Source: Micromonosporaceae bacterium
GTDB lineage: Bacteria > Actinomycetota > Actinomycetes > Mycobacteriales > Micromonosporaceae
DNA length: 64,000 nucleotides
Direction of reading: 5' to 3'
Assembly (NCBI GenBank): GCA_009377645.1
Contig: WHTQ01000006.1
Span: forward strand, 1-64,000
Shown: one piece after another, positions 27,275-34,749 of the stretch
Position numbering within the stretch: position 1 is the stretch's first letter
Layout of the letters: the number at the start of each line of letters is the position of its first letter
Made by a program: the position numbers and the translations under genes
The notes under the pieces: model-generated
The model's database searches: none
Told to the model about the DNA's origin: nothing
Seen by the model: the letters and a program-made list of their open reading frames with translations, nothing else

Positions 27275-27742
27275 GTGACCGACACCGTGCAGGTCTACCG
27301 GGTTTACATCCGGGCGGCTCCGCAGGCGATCTGGGATGCGATCACCAAGCCGGAGTGGTCGATGCGGTACGGGTATCAGTGTCCGGTCGACTACGACCTA
27401 CGCCCCGGCGGTACGTTCCAGGCGCAGGCCACCGAGGCGATGCGGTCGCGCGGTGCCCCGGAGGTGGTGGTCGACGGCGAGGTGATCGAGGCCGACCCAC
27501 CCCACCGGCTGGTCCAGACCTGGCGGGCGGTGTACATGGGGGAGGGGTTCACCCGCCTCACGTACGAGATCGAGGAGCAGGACGGGGGCGTCAGCAAGCT
27601 CACGGTGACCCACGACGTCACCGGCGCACCGCAGACCGCGGCGCAGCTCGCCGGCGAGATCGAGGGCGCCGGTGGTGGCTGGAGCGAGGTGCTCGGCGAC
27701 CTGAAGACGCTGCTGGAGACCGGCAAGCCGCTCTACGGCTGA
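27275..27742 (+). CDS. SRPBCC (AHSA1/START-like) protein
   Basis: The 155-residue protein has the AHSA1-type SRPBCC fold: VYIRAAPQAIWDAITKPEW at the start, then VVDGEVIEADPPHRLVQTWR and the C-terminal helix GGGWSEVLGDLKTLLETGKP. Such proteins bind hydrophobic ligands or act as Hsp90-ATPase-activator relatives; nothing narrows the role. The GTG at 27275 lies 7 bases after TATCGT with no Shine-Dalgarno, suggesting a leaderless message divergent from the sugar dehydrogenase gene. Confidence 0.85.
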   Translation: MTDTVQVYRVYIRAAPQAIWDAITKPEWSMRYGYQCPVDYDLRPGGTFQAQATEAMRSRGAPEVVVDGEVIEADPPHRLVQTWRAVYMGEGFTRLTYEIEEQDGGVSKLTVTHDVTGAPQTAAQLAGEIEGAGGGWSEVLGDLKTLLETGKPLYG

Positions 27743-27900
27743 CGGTCGGTCCTGCCTGGACGCTGGGGCACCGGTATACCCGCCCCCGGCTGGGTAGCGT
27801 GGTGATGCCTCCCGTACGTTGGGTAAGAGTGAGCCGGTCCCCCTCGGGACATGTTCTCGGCCGGCAGCCTGTGCCGATGCTGACCATGGGAGGGAAGGAC

Positions 27901-29421
27901 ATGGCCACCGTCGTTGACCTGGCCCATGGCCGGGCCGCGGTGGGGCGGCGGCTCCGCCGGCCGGACCCTGCGCACACTCTGCTGATCGCGGTGTCGGCGG
28001 CGTACTGCCTGCTCATATTCTTGCGTACGCCGCAGTCGATGACGCTCACCTTCGACGAGGTGGTGTACGCGAGCCAGCTCAGCGTGGACACGCCGGCGGC
28101 CGAGTTCGCCGATCACCGGGCGCGGGGGCTGCCGCTGCTGCTCGCTCCGGTGGTGATGGTCACCGAGTGGGTGTTCGCGCTCCGCGCGTACCTGACGCTC
28201 CTGTCCGGGGTGCTCATGTACCTGGCGTTCCGGCCGTGGCTGACGGTCTTCGGACGGGTCGGCGGCCGGTTCCGGTATGTCCCCGCGGTGGCGGCCGGCG
28301 GCTTCGCCACCCTGTGGATGGCGGTGCTGTTCGGCACGATGGCCTACCCGAACCTGTGGCTGGCCTTCCTGCTCGTCGCCGGGGTCGGGTTCTTCTGCCG
28401 GGCGGTGGTCGAACCGCCGCCCGCCTGGGGGCCGGTGGTCGGGGTGCTGGTCACGTTCGCCCTGGCCTCGCTGGTGCGGCCGCCCGATGCGCTGGCCGCG
28501 GCCGGGCCGCTGCTGGTCGCGGCGGTGCTGGTCCGGCGGTGGCGCCGGCTCTGGCCGCCGGTCGCGGTCGGGACCGGGCTGCTGATCGGCTGGGGCGCCT
28601 GGTTCGGGGAGGCGGTCGCCCGGTTCGGCGGTCCGCTGGCGCGGCTGCGCGACGGCGCGGAGAGCACCGGCAGTGGCCTGGTTAACGCGCTGCCGGCGAA
28701 CCTGGTCGCGGTCGACGGCCCGAGCCTGCTATGCCGCTCCGCCAGCGGCTGCGGGGGTGTCGACCCGGTCGCGGCGGCCTGGTGGGTGCTGCTGCCGGTG
28801 CTGGTCGCCGCCGGGCTGGCGGTCGCCGCCCGCACCCACTGGCTGGGCGCCGGCGGGCTGGCCACCGCGTCGGCCGTGGCGTTCGCCGTCCCGTACCTGC
28901 TGTTGCTCGACTACAGCTCGCCGCGGTTCCTGCTGCCCGGGTACGCGCTGCTGGCGCTCCCGGTGGCCGGGCTGCTGGTCTGGTTCACCGGTCTGGGTGG
29001 TGACCGGTCGACCCGGGCACTGATAACCGCCGTGGTGGCCGGTGCCGGGCTGCTGCACGTCGTCATCCAGCAGGATGTCCTGGAGACGGCCGCGGGCCGG
29101 ATGGAGAACACCTACGGCCGCTACACCCGGCTGGCCGAGTTCCTGCGCGAGGAGCAGAACGTGCGGCCGCCGTGTCTGGTCTGGGGCCAGGGCGCGGTCC
29201 CGCTGAGCTACCCGCTGAAGTGTCACTCCGCACGGGAGCCCGGTGGCCAGGCGCCGAGCGAAGGGGACCCGGCGATCGCGGCCGCGCTGGTGCGGGGGGA
29301 CACCGTGCTGGTACGGATCCGGGCCGACGAAGACCCGCCCCGGTTCATGGCCGGGTGGCGGCGGGTGGAGCTGCCCGGCAACCGAGCGTACGTCGGCTAC
29401 CTGCCGCCCGCCGACCGCTAG
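27901..29421 (+). CDS. GT-C-like multi-pass membrane protein
   Basis: The 506-residue protein has about ten membrane helices. An acidic loop after the first helix (MTLTFDEVVYASQLS) recalls the DE-containing first loop of lipid-linked-sugar (GT-C/GT39) glycosyltransferases. A soluble extracytoplasmic C-terminal part of about 100 residues follows (FLREEQNVRPPCLVWGQG ... GWRRVELPGNRAYVGYL). Donor and acceptor cannot be named. The ATG follows GGAGGGAAGG. The longer in-frame ORF beginning near 26884 is antisense to the neighbouring gene and is rejected. Confidence 0.75.
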   Translation: MATVVDLAHGRAAVGRRLRRPDPAHTLLIAVSAAYCLLIFLRTPQSMTLTFDEVVYASQLSVDTPAAEFADHRARGLPLLLAPVVMVTEWVFALRAYLTLLSGVLMYLAFRPWLTVFGRVGGRFRYVPAVAAGGFATLWMAVLFGTMAYPNLWLAFLLVAGVGFFCRAVVEPPPAWGPVVGVLVTFALASLVRPPDALAAAGPLLVAAVLVRRWRRLWPPVAVGTGLLIGWGAWFGEAVARFGGPLARLRDGAESTGSGLVNALPANLVAVDGPSLLCRSASGCGGVDPVAAAWWVLLPVLVAAGLAVAARTHWLGAGGLATASAVAFAVPYLLLLDYSSPRFLLPGYALLALPVAGLLVWFTGLGGDRSTRALITAVVAGAGLLHVVIQQDVLETAAGRMENTYGRYTRLAEFLREEQNVRPPCLVWGQGAVPLSYPLKCHSAREPGGQAPSEGDPAIAAALVRGDTVLVRIRADEDPPRFMAGWRRVELPGNRAYVGYLPPADR

Positions 29422-29542
29422 CTAGATCGCCCAGCTGGTTTGTTGACGCGGCTGATGGGCGGTACGCCGCGGCTGCGGTTCCTCGGCAGCGCCGGGGTCA
29501 CGAGTCGCCATCCCGGTTCGCGGCCCGGCGTATGCTGCGGCG

Positions 29543-30481
29543 ATGAACGTGATCGACTGGCTGCTCGACGGCGACCCCGCCATCCGCTGGCAGGTGCTGC
29601 GCGACCTCGGGAACGCGTCCCCCGACGACGTCGCGGCTGAGCGGGCCCGGGTCGAGCACGAGGGTTGGGGCGCGCGCCTGCTCGCGCTTGAGGGTCCCGA
29701 TGGGCTCTGGGAGGGCGGCGCCTGCTTCCCGGCGTCCTACGCCGGCGGTGAACCGGGGCAGCCCTGGACGCCTACGATGCATACGCTGCAGACGTTGCAG
29801 CTGTTCGGGCTCGACCCGGCGTCGGAGTCCGCCGGCCGGGCGATCGCGCTCGTCGCGGAGAACGGGCGCTGGGAGCACGCCGGGCAGCGCTACTTCGACG
29901 GCGAGGTCGAGCCGTGCATCAACGGCCGGACGATCGAGACCGGGGCGCACTTCGGGGTGGATGTCGCGGCGATCGTCGAGCGGATCCTCGGCGAGCGGCT
30001 GGACGACGGCGGCTGGAACTGCGAGGTCGAGAACGGTTCCGTGCGCTCCTCCTTCGACACCACGATCAACGTGCTCGACGGGCTGCTCGAGTTCGAGCGA
30101 GCGACCGGCGGGTCCGCACAGGTGCTCGCGGCCCGGCGCAGCGGTGAGGAGTACCTGCTCGAGCGCGGCCTGTTCCGCCGCAAGAGCACCGGTGAGGTCG
30201 CCGTTCCGGCGTATCTCGAGTTCGCGTTCCCCTACTACTGGCGCTACGACGTGCTGCGCGCGCTCGACTACTTCCGCTGGTCGGGCGCGGACCCGGATCC
30301 CCGGATGGCGGAGGCCGTGGAGGTCGTGCGATCGAAGCGGCAGCCCGACGGCCGGTGGCTGCTCGACCGCATCCACCCGGGTCGCGTCCACTTCGACTTG
30401 GAGGACGGCGTGGGGACGCCGAGCCGCTGGAACACGCTCCGCGCGCTTCGGGTGCTCGACTGGTGGGACGGCCCCGCCTGA
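29543..30481 (+). CDS. Squalene-cyclase-like alpha/alpha-toroid protein
   Basis: The 312-residue protein matches the 'prenyltransferase/squalene oxidase repeat' fold: NVIDWLLDGDPAIRWQVLRD at the start, then repeats such as DDGGWNCEVENGSVRSSFDT, QPDGRWLLDR and GTPSRWNTLRALRVL. The DxDD catalytic motif of true terpene cyclases is not seen, so enzymatic cyclase activity is doubtful. Its codon choice, with many GAC/CTC/GCG triplets, looks a little different from its neighbours. Together with the remnants downstream this suggests acquisition (inference). A TATGCT hexamer lies just before the ATG. Confidence 0.8.
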   Translation: MNVIDWLLDGDPAIRWQVLRDLGNASPDDVAAERARVEHEGWGARLLALEGPDGLWEGGACFPASYAGGEPGQPWTPTMHTLQTLQLFGLDPASESAGRAIALVAENGRWEHAGQRYFDGEVEPCINGRTIETGAHFGVDVAAIVERILGERLDDGGWNCEVENGSVRSSFDTTINVLDGLLEFERATGGSAQVLAARRSGEEYLLERGLFRRKSTGEVAVPAYLEFAFPYYWRYDVLRALDYFRWSGADPDPRMAEAVEVVRSKRQPDGRWLLDRIHPGRVHFDLEDGVGTPSRWNTLRALRVLDWWDGPA

Positions 30482-30535
30482 CGCCACCGGCCGCAGCCGA
30501 ACCTGACACAGCCCGGCGAGAAGCCGGCGCTCGGC

Positions 30536-30790
30536 CTACGACGTCTCGGGATGCGGATCAGGTCGTCCGGATAGGCGCTGGTCCTCCTGGAGCCCGCCGA
30601 GACCGGGTAGGAATCGACCAACCCCGGCGGCGTATCCGAGGTATCCGGCGCGAAGCAGGCCGGCGAGTCCAACCGCGAAGGCCGCGATGAACAGCAGCTT
30701 GGCCCACCAGCTCACCGAACCGGCCGGGCCGGCCGCTAGCCGCAGCCCGGTGTCTCCGGTGCGGCGCCACTGCAGGTAACTGCGTACGCC
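30536..30790 (-). pseudogene. Truncated isoprenylcysteine methyltransferase-like gene (N-terminal part)
   Basis: One minus-strand frame reads YLQWRRTGDTGLRLAAGP, then SVSWWAKLLFIAAFAVGLAG, and drifts into unrelated residues before a stop at 30536. This opening matches the first membrane region of actinobacterial isoprenylcysteine carboxyl methyltransferase-family proteins. The SAM-binding remainder is missing and no start codon precedes it in frame. I read it as a decayed 5' fragment. Confidence 0.45.
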
Positions 30791-31103
30791 GAAGGTGCTA
30801 GGCGGGCAACAGATTGAGGCCCATCGTGTGCCGGAGGCGCACAGCGGAGAAGTGGCGCTTGGCCTGCACGTCGTTGATCAGCGACGCGAACCGTTCCGGG
30901 TCGCCCCTGGGTGTTGCTGACCCCGCCCGGGAAGCCGGTCTCGACCGGTCAAACGCAGTCAGGTCCGCCGCCGGCCGAGCCGGCGGTCCCGACACCGAGC
31001 GCTACTCGTCCGGAGGGTTCCCCGCTGGCTCCAATACGCGGAGGCTCCCGCAGTTCGATCAGCAACCCGAAGGTGGCTCGCACGCGGCCGCGGACTGTCC
31101 AAG
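30791..31103. other. Gap with no intact gene, probable decayed DNA
   Basis: A minus-strand frame (30798-30995) ends with FASLINDVQAKRHFSAVRLR, which looks protein-like but is only 65 residues with an Arg-rich front and no ribosome site. Another minus frame near 31030-31090 (TFGLLIELREPPRIG) also looks like a fragment. I do not recognise either. With the truncated methyltransferase this stretch appears to be degraded coding DNA. Confidence 0.4.
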
Positions 31104-31394
31104 TCAGCGTGGACGATAGACGTCGGCCCGGTGGTCAATGTCTACGACATGCACAGTACGGGTGCCCTCGTCAACACGATAAACGATCCGGTAGGTGCCG
31201 CGCCGGGCCCCATGGCATCCGGCGAGCGGCCCGAACAGCGGTTTACCGACCCGGTGCGGGTTGGTAGCGAGGGCGCTTTCGCAGAACTCCAGCACAGCTG
31301 CGGCGACGGACTCGGGCAGGCGCTGTGCGATCGCCCGGCGAGCACTGGCCTGGAACCGCACGTCGTACCGGACAGGGTCCTCCGTGGCCGTCAC
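31104..31394 (-). CDS. RelE/ParE-family toxin
   Basis: The 96-residue protein has the RelE/YoeB fold: YDVRFQASARRAIAQRLPE, then NPHRVGKPLFGPLAGCHGAR and the C-terminal strand RGTYRIVYRVDE ... VVDIDHRADVYR. The conserved basic and aromatic residues of the mRNA interferase site (Arg in RIVYRV, His/Arg in HRADVYR) are present, so it looks active. The start overlaps the antitoxin stop by four bases. It is expected to cleave mRNA on the ribosome unless bound by the antitoxin. Confidence 0.9.
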   Translation of the reverse strand: MTATEDPVRYDVRFQASARRAIAQRLPESVAAAVLEFCESALATNPHRVGKPLFGPLAGCHGARRGTYRIVYRVDEGTRTVHVVDIDHRADVYRPR

Positions 31395-31690
31395 GCGCCG
31401 GTAGTGCGGCGGCGTGCTAGGTCGGAGCGTACAGTCGCGAGGTCGACGCCGCGCTCGCCCCGGCCCAGCGCTGCAAGGCTCTCGGAGATCCGGGCTACTG
31501 ACTCGGAGTCGCCGAGAATCTCTAGCGTCATCTCCAGTCCTTCAAGATCATCTACTGAGAGCAGTACAGCCTCGGCCTCGCCGTTGCGGGTTAGCGTGAT
31601 TCTCTCGTGCTGCTGGCGTACTCGCCGTGCGAGCTCAGACAGGTGAGCCTTTGCTTCCGACATAGGCACCGGGGTAGCTGCGATCGTCAT
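31391..31690 (-). CDS. Phd/YefM-type antitoxin
   Basis: The 99-residue protein has a Phd-type N-terminal DNA-binding part (MSEAKAHLSELARRVRQQHERI, TLTRNGEAEAVLLS) and an acidic toxin-binding tail. It is the partner of the RelE-type toxin just downstream and should neutralise it and repress the operon. A perfect TATAAT lies 7 bases ahead of the ATG, and there is almost no 5' leader. Confidence 0.9.
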   Translation of the reverse strand: MTIAATPVPMSEAKAHLSELARRVRQQHERITLTRNGEAEAVLLSVDDLEGLEMTLEILGDSESVARISESLAALGRGERGVDLATVRSDLARRRTTGA

Positions 31691-31697
31691 GGTCAGA

Positions 31698-31703
31698 ATT
31701 ATA
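31698..31703 (-). promoter_or_regulatory. -10 box of the toxin-antitoxin operon
   Basis: The minus strand carries a consensus TATAAT ending 7 bases before the antitoxin ATG. The surrounding sequence is unusually AT-rich for this chromosome. No clear -35 is seen at 16-18 bases. Confidence 0.65.
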
Positions 31704-31768
31704 GCTTACAGAGGTTCGATTGCTGACCACCGTACAAGTGTCCAGCTTGTGTGCGTGCGACGATGGCC

Positions 31769-32419
31769 TCACCAGCGGCGGGCGAGCCAATCGGGAATCG
31801 CGGGGCGTTCGGCGCCGAGTGTGCTGTCGTTGCCGTGGCCGGGGTAGAACCAGGTCTCATCGGGCAGACGGTCGAAGATCTTGTTCTGAAGGTCCCCCAT
31901 GAGCGAGTCGAAGTCGTCGCCGCCTGTTGTCCGTCCAGGACCCCCGGGGAACAGCGAGTCCCCGGTGAACAGGTGCGGGTGGCCGGCCGGGTCGTCGTAC
32001 CGCAGCGCGATCGACCCGGGGGTGTGCCCGACCAGGTGGATGACGGTCAGGTCGCACTCGCCCACCCGTACCGCCTCCCCGTCGGCGACGGTCCGGGTGA
32101 CGGTGGGCAGCTCGCCGGCGTCCGCGGCGTGGGCGACCGAGGCGGCGCCGGTGGCCGCCAGTACGTCTGCGAGCGCGAACCAGTGGTCCGGGTGCTGGTG
32201 GGTGGTCACCACGGTGGCCAGGCCGGCCTCCCCGACCAGCGGTAGCAGCCGCTCCGGCTCGTTCGCGGCGTCGATCAGTAGCTGCTCGCCGGTCCGGTGG
32301 CAGCGCAGCAGGTAGGCGTTGTTGTCCGTCGGTCCCACCGACAGCTTGCTGATGGTCAGCCCCGCCAGCTCGCGCACCGCCGCCGGACCGCCGGGGGTTA
32401 CCTGTCCGGTATAGGTCAC
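31769..32419 (-). CDS. MBL-fold metallo-hydrolase (glyoxalase II-like)
   Basis: The 216-residue protein has the metallo-beta-lactamase signature THQHPDHW, a further ligand His in HLVGHTPGSIAL, the Asp in FTGDSLFPGG and the final His in YPGHGNDS. This is the hydroxyacylglutathione-hydrolase-like subtype; the thioester or other substrate is unknown. The GTG start overlaps the XRE regulator stop by four bases, so both are one translational unit. Larger in-frame extensions upstream are antisense to the aminopeptidase gene and are rejected. Confidence 0.88.
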   Translation of the reverse strand: MTYTGQVTPGGPAAVRELAGLTISKLSVGPTDNNAYLLRCHRTGEQLLIDAANEPERLLPLVGEAGLATVVTTHQHPDHWFALADVLAATGAASVAHAADAGELPTVTRTVADGEAVRVGECDLTVIHLVGHTPGSIALRYDDPAGHPHLFTGDSLFPGGPGRTTGGDDFDSLMGDLQNKIFDRLPDETWFYPGHGNDSTLGAERPAIPDWLARRW

Positions 32420-32703
32420 GCCGCCGACCCTATCGTCAGCTCGGTCTGGTCGCCGACCGCCGCAGCGGTGACCGTGTCGGCCAGCGCGGTGAGGTCCAGG
32501 CCGAGCGTGCGGGCCAGCGCGGCGACCGTGAAGAAGGTCGGCGCGGCAATCGCCCCCCGTTCGATCTTGCGCAGGGTGTCCAGCGAGATCCCGGCCAGCT
32601 GGGCCACCTCGGCGGCGCTCCGGCTGCCGCGGGCCCGCTGCAGCGTCCGGCCCAGCCGCAGCCCGCGTTCCCACTCGGCCTCGGTCAACGGCGTGCGTAC
32701 CAT
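32416..32703 (-). CDS. XRE-family transcriptional regulator
   Basis: The 95-residue protein has a single Cro/C1-type helix-turn-helix: SAAEVAQLAGISLDTLRKIE, then APTFFTVAALARTLGLDL. It is divergent from the methionine aminopeptidase gene, with 49 bases between the start codons and two direct repeats in the gap. It therefore likely controls both directions. TAGTAT lies 6 bases ahead of its ATG, consistent with a leaderless message. Confidence 0.88.
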   Translation of the reverse strand: MVRTPLTEAEWERGLRLGRTLQRARGSRSAAEVAQLAGISLDTLRKIERGAIAAPTFFTVAALARTLGLDLTALADTVTAAAVGDQTELTIGSAA

Positions 32704-32713
32704 GGGTCGATAC

Positions 32714-32740
32714 TAATCCTGGTATTGTAATCCTGGTATT
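32714..32740. promoter_or_regulatory. Direct-repeat operator between XRE and map genes
   Basis: TAATCCTGGTATT occurs twice (32714-32726 and 32728-32740) at a 14-base period. The repeats fill the space between the -10-like TAGTAT of the regulator and the TAGAGT of map. The AT-rich tandem sites are a natural target for the adjacent XRE protein, which could repress both promoters at once. Confidence 0.65.
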
Positions 32741-32752
32741 AGAGTATTCAGC

Positions 32753-33520
32753 ATGGTTGTCTTGAAGACCGCCGCCGAGCTGGCGGCCATGCGGGAAGCC
32801 GGGCGGGTGGTCGCGCGTACGCTGGCCGCGGTCAGCGACGCGGCCCGGCCCGGGACCCGGCTCACCGACCTCGACCAGCTGGCCGCGGACCTGATCGCCG
32901 ACCTGGGCGCGAAGCCGTCGTTCCGGGGCTACCGCCCCCGGTTCGCGCGCACCCCGTTCCCGGCGGTGCTGTGCCTGTCGGTCGACGACGCGATCATCCA
33001 CGGCATCCCGGACCGGCGGGCGCTGCGCGACGGGGACCTGCTCAGCATCGACTGCGGCGCCTGTGTCGACGGGTTCCACGGCGACGCCGCGGTCACCGTC
33101 CCGGTCGGCAGCGTCGACCAGGCCGGGCACCGGCTGATCGCCACGGCCACCGAGGCACTCGCCGCCGGGATCGCCGCCGCCCAGCCCGCCGGCCGGATCG
33201 GCGACATCTCGTACGCGGTGCAGACCGTGTGCCGGGCCGCCGGGTACGGGACGCCGGCCGGGTTCGGGGGCCACGGGGTCGGCACCACCGTGCACGAGGA
33301 CCCGGACGTTCCCAACACCGGCCGCCCGGGCCGCGGACCGGTGCTGCGGGAGGGCCTGGCGATCGCGATCGAGCCGATGGTGCTCGAGGGCGGCCGGGAC
33401 CGGGTCCGGCTGCTGCGGGACGGCTGGACGGTCGTCACCGCCGACGGCAGCCGGGCGGCGCACGCCGAGCATACGGTCGCCGTCACCGCCGACGGCCCGG
33501 TGATCCTGACCGTCCCGTAG
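32753..33520 (+). CDS. map: Type I methionine aminopeptidase
   Basis: The 255-residue protein removes N-terminal Met from nascent proteins. Metal ligands are readable: the two Asp in SIDCGACVDGFHGDAA, His in GGHGVGTTVHED, Glu in AIEPMV and Glu in AHAEHTV. IIHGIP also fits. It lacks the N-terminal extension of longer isoforms. Being divergent from a dedicated XRE regulator rather than in a ribosomal or secY operon, it is probably a second, regulated copy (inference). TAGAGT sits 7 bases before the ATG with no Shine-Dalgarno. Confidence 0.93.
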   Translation: MVVLKTAAELAAMREAGRVVARTLAAVSDAARPGTRLTDLDQLAADLIADLGAKPSFRGYRPRFARTPFPAVLCLSVDDAIIHGIPDRRALRDGDLLSIDCGACVDGFHGDAAVTVPVGSVDQAGHRLIATATEALAAGIAAAQPAGRIGDISYAVQTVCRAAGYGTPAGFGGHGVGTTVHEDPDVPNTGRPGRGPVLREGLAIAIEPMVLEGGRDRVRLLRDGWTVVTADGSRAAHAEHTVAVTADGPVILTVP

Positions 33521-33627
33521 CCGGCCCTGGCTGCCCCCTGACCGGCCTGCGCAGGTAATCGGCTTTCGTACCGCCCGGCGGCTGCCTACCGTGGATCGGG
33601 ACGCGGGCTACCGGAGCCGGGCAGGAG

Positions 33628-34698
33628 GTGGGTGCCCTGACGTTCGACCTTGCGTCCCTGGGCTGGGACGCCGGCTTCGCCACCGGGTACGCGGAGCTCG
33701 CCGGCCCGGCCGACTGCCCGGGCCGGGTGGTACGCGCCGACCGGGGGGTCTGCACCGTGCTCACCGAACCGGGTACGGTCCGCGCCAGCCTGGCCGGGAC
33801 GCTGCTGGCGGCGGCCGGAGACGACCCGGTGGCGCTGCCCTGCGCCGGCGACTGGGTGGTGGTGCGCGGCTGGCCGGATGGCCGGGTCACCGCCGAGGCG
33901 GTGCTGCCCCGGCGGTCCGCGGTGGTGCGGCGCACCGCCGACAAGGACTCGACCGGCCAGGTGCTGGCCGCCAACGTCGACGTCGTGGCGGTGGTCGAGC
34001 CGATCGACCCGGCCCCGGAGCTGGGTCGGGTGGAGCGGCTGCTGTCCCTGGCCTGGCAGTCCGGCGCCGCGCCGCTGGTGGTGTTAACCAAGGCCGACCG
34101 GGCCGCCGACCCGGTCACGGTGGCGCGGCAGGTGGCCGACGTCACGGCCGGGGTGCCGGTGCTGCCGGTCAGCGCCGAGCGGGCCACCGGGCTGGCGGCG
34201 CTGCGACCATGGATCGCCCCCGGCCGCACCCTGGCGCTGCTCGGTCCGTCCGGAGCGGGCAAGTCGACGCTGGTCAACGCGCTCGCCGGCGGCACCGTGA
34301 TGAGCACCCAACGGGTCCGGCGAGCCGACGGCAAGGGCCAGCACACCACCACCCACCGGGCGCTGGTGCCGCTGCCGGGCGGCGGGGCGGTGCTGGACAC
34401 GCCCGGGCTGCGGGCGGTCGGGCTGCTGGACGGGGCGGCCGGGCTGGACCGGGCGTTCGCCGACCTGGCCGCCCTGACCGCGGCCTGCCGGTTCGCGGAC
34501 TGCGCCCACCGCACCGAGCCGGGCTGTGCGGTCCGGGCCGCGCTGGCCACCGGCGAGCTGTCCTACCGCCGCTGGGAGAGCTGGCAGAAGCTGCAACGCG
34601 AGCTGGCCTTCGAGTCGCGCCGCCGGTCCGCTCGGCTGGCCACCCAGGAACGCTCCCGCGGGAACCGGCGGCGGCCGGACCGCACCGGTGGTCCCTAA
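33628..34698 (+). CDS. rsgA: Ribosome small-subunit GTPase RsgA
   Basis: The 356-residue circularly permuted GTPase acts in late 30S assembly. It has an N-terminal OB fold, then the G domain with G4 VVLTKADR before G1 [16 protein letters not shown] and G3 DTPGLR. The C-terminal zinc knuckle is [16 protein letters not shown]. The start is ambiguous. The GTG at 33628 abuts the GGAG, whereas a CTG at 33637 is at ideal distance from AGGAGGTG and would give [10 protein letters not shown], a typical family start. The uvrA gene follows 51 bases later. Confidence 0.92.
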   Translation: MGALTFDLASLGWDAGFATGYAELAGPADCPGRVVRADRGVCTVLTEPGTVRASLAGTLLAAAGDDPVALPCAGDWVVVRGWPDGRVTAEAVLPRRSAVVRRTADKDSTGQVLAANVDVVAVVEPIDPAPELGRVERLLSLAWQSGAAPLVVLTKADRAADPVTVARQVADVTAGVPVLPVSAERATGLAALRPWIAPGRTLALLGPSGAGKSTLVNALAGGTVMSTQRVRRADGKGQHTTTHRALVPLPGGGAVLDTPGLRAVGLLDGAAGLDRAFADLAALTAACRFADCAHRTEPGCAVRAALATGELSYRRWESWQKLQRELAFESRRRSARLATQERSRGNRRRPDRTGGP

Positions 34699-34719
34699 CG
34701 GGGCGCCGCCGGTGCGGGA

Positions 34720-34742
34720 ATGTCGGACCGCGGAGCTAGAGT
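34720..34742 (+). promoter_or_regulatory. PafBC/RecA-NDp-like promoter of uvrA
   Basis: ATGTCGGAC (34720-34728), exactly 8 bases and TAGAGT (34737-34742) resemble the LexA-independent DNA-damage promoter TTGTCRGTG-N8-TAGNNT described in mycobacteria, with 6 of 9 matches in the first element. The GTG start of uvrA is 7 bases after the hexamer, so the transcript would be leaderless or nearly so. Confidence 0.5.
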
Positions 34743-34749
34743 TTTCGCC

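Noticed and set aside
29543-30481. Calling the toroid protein a squalene-hopene cyclase
   Set aside because: It is half the usual length and lacks the DxDD motif.
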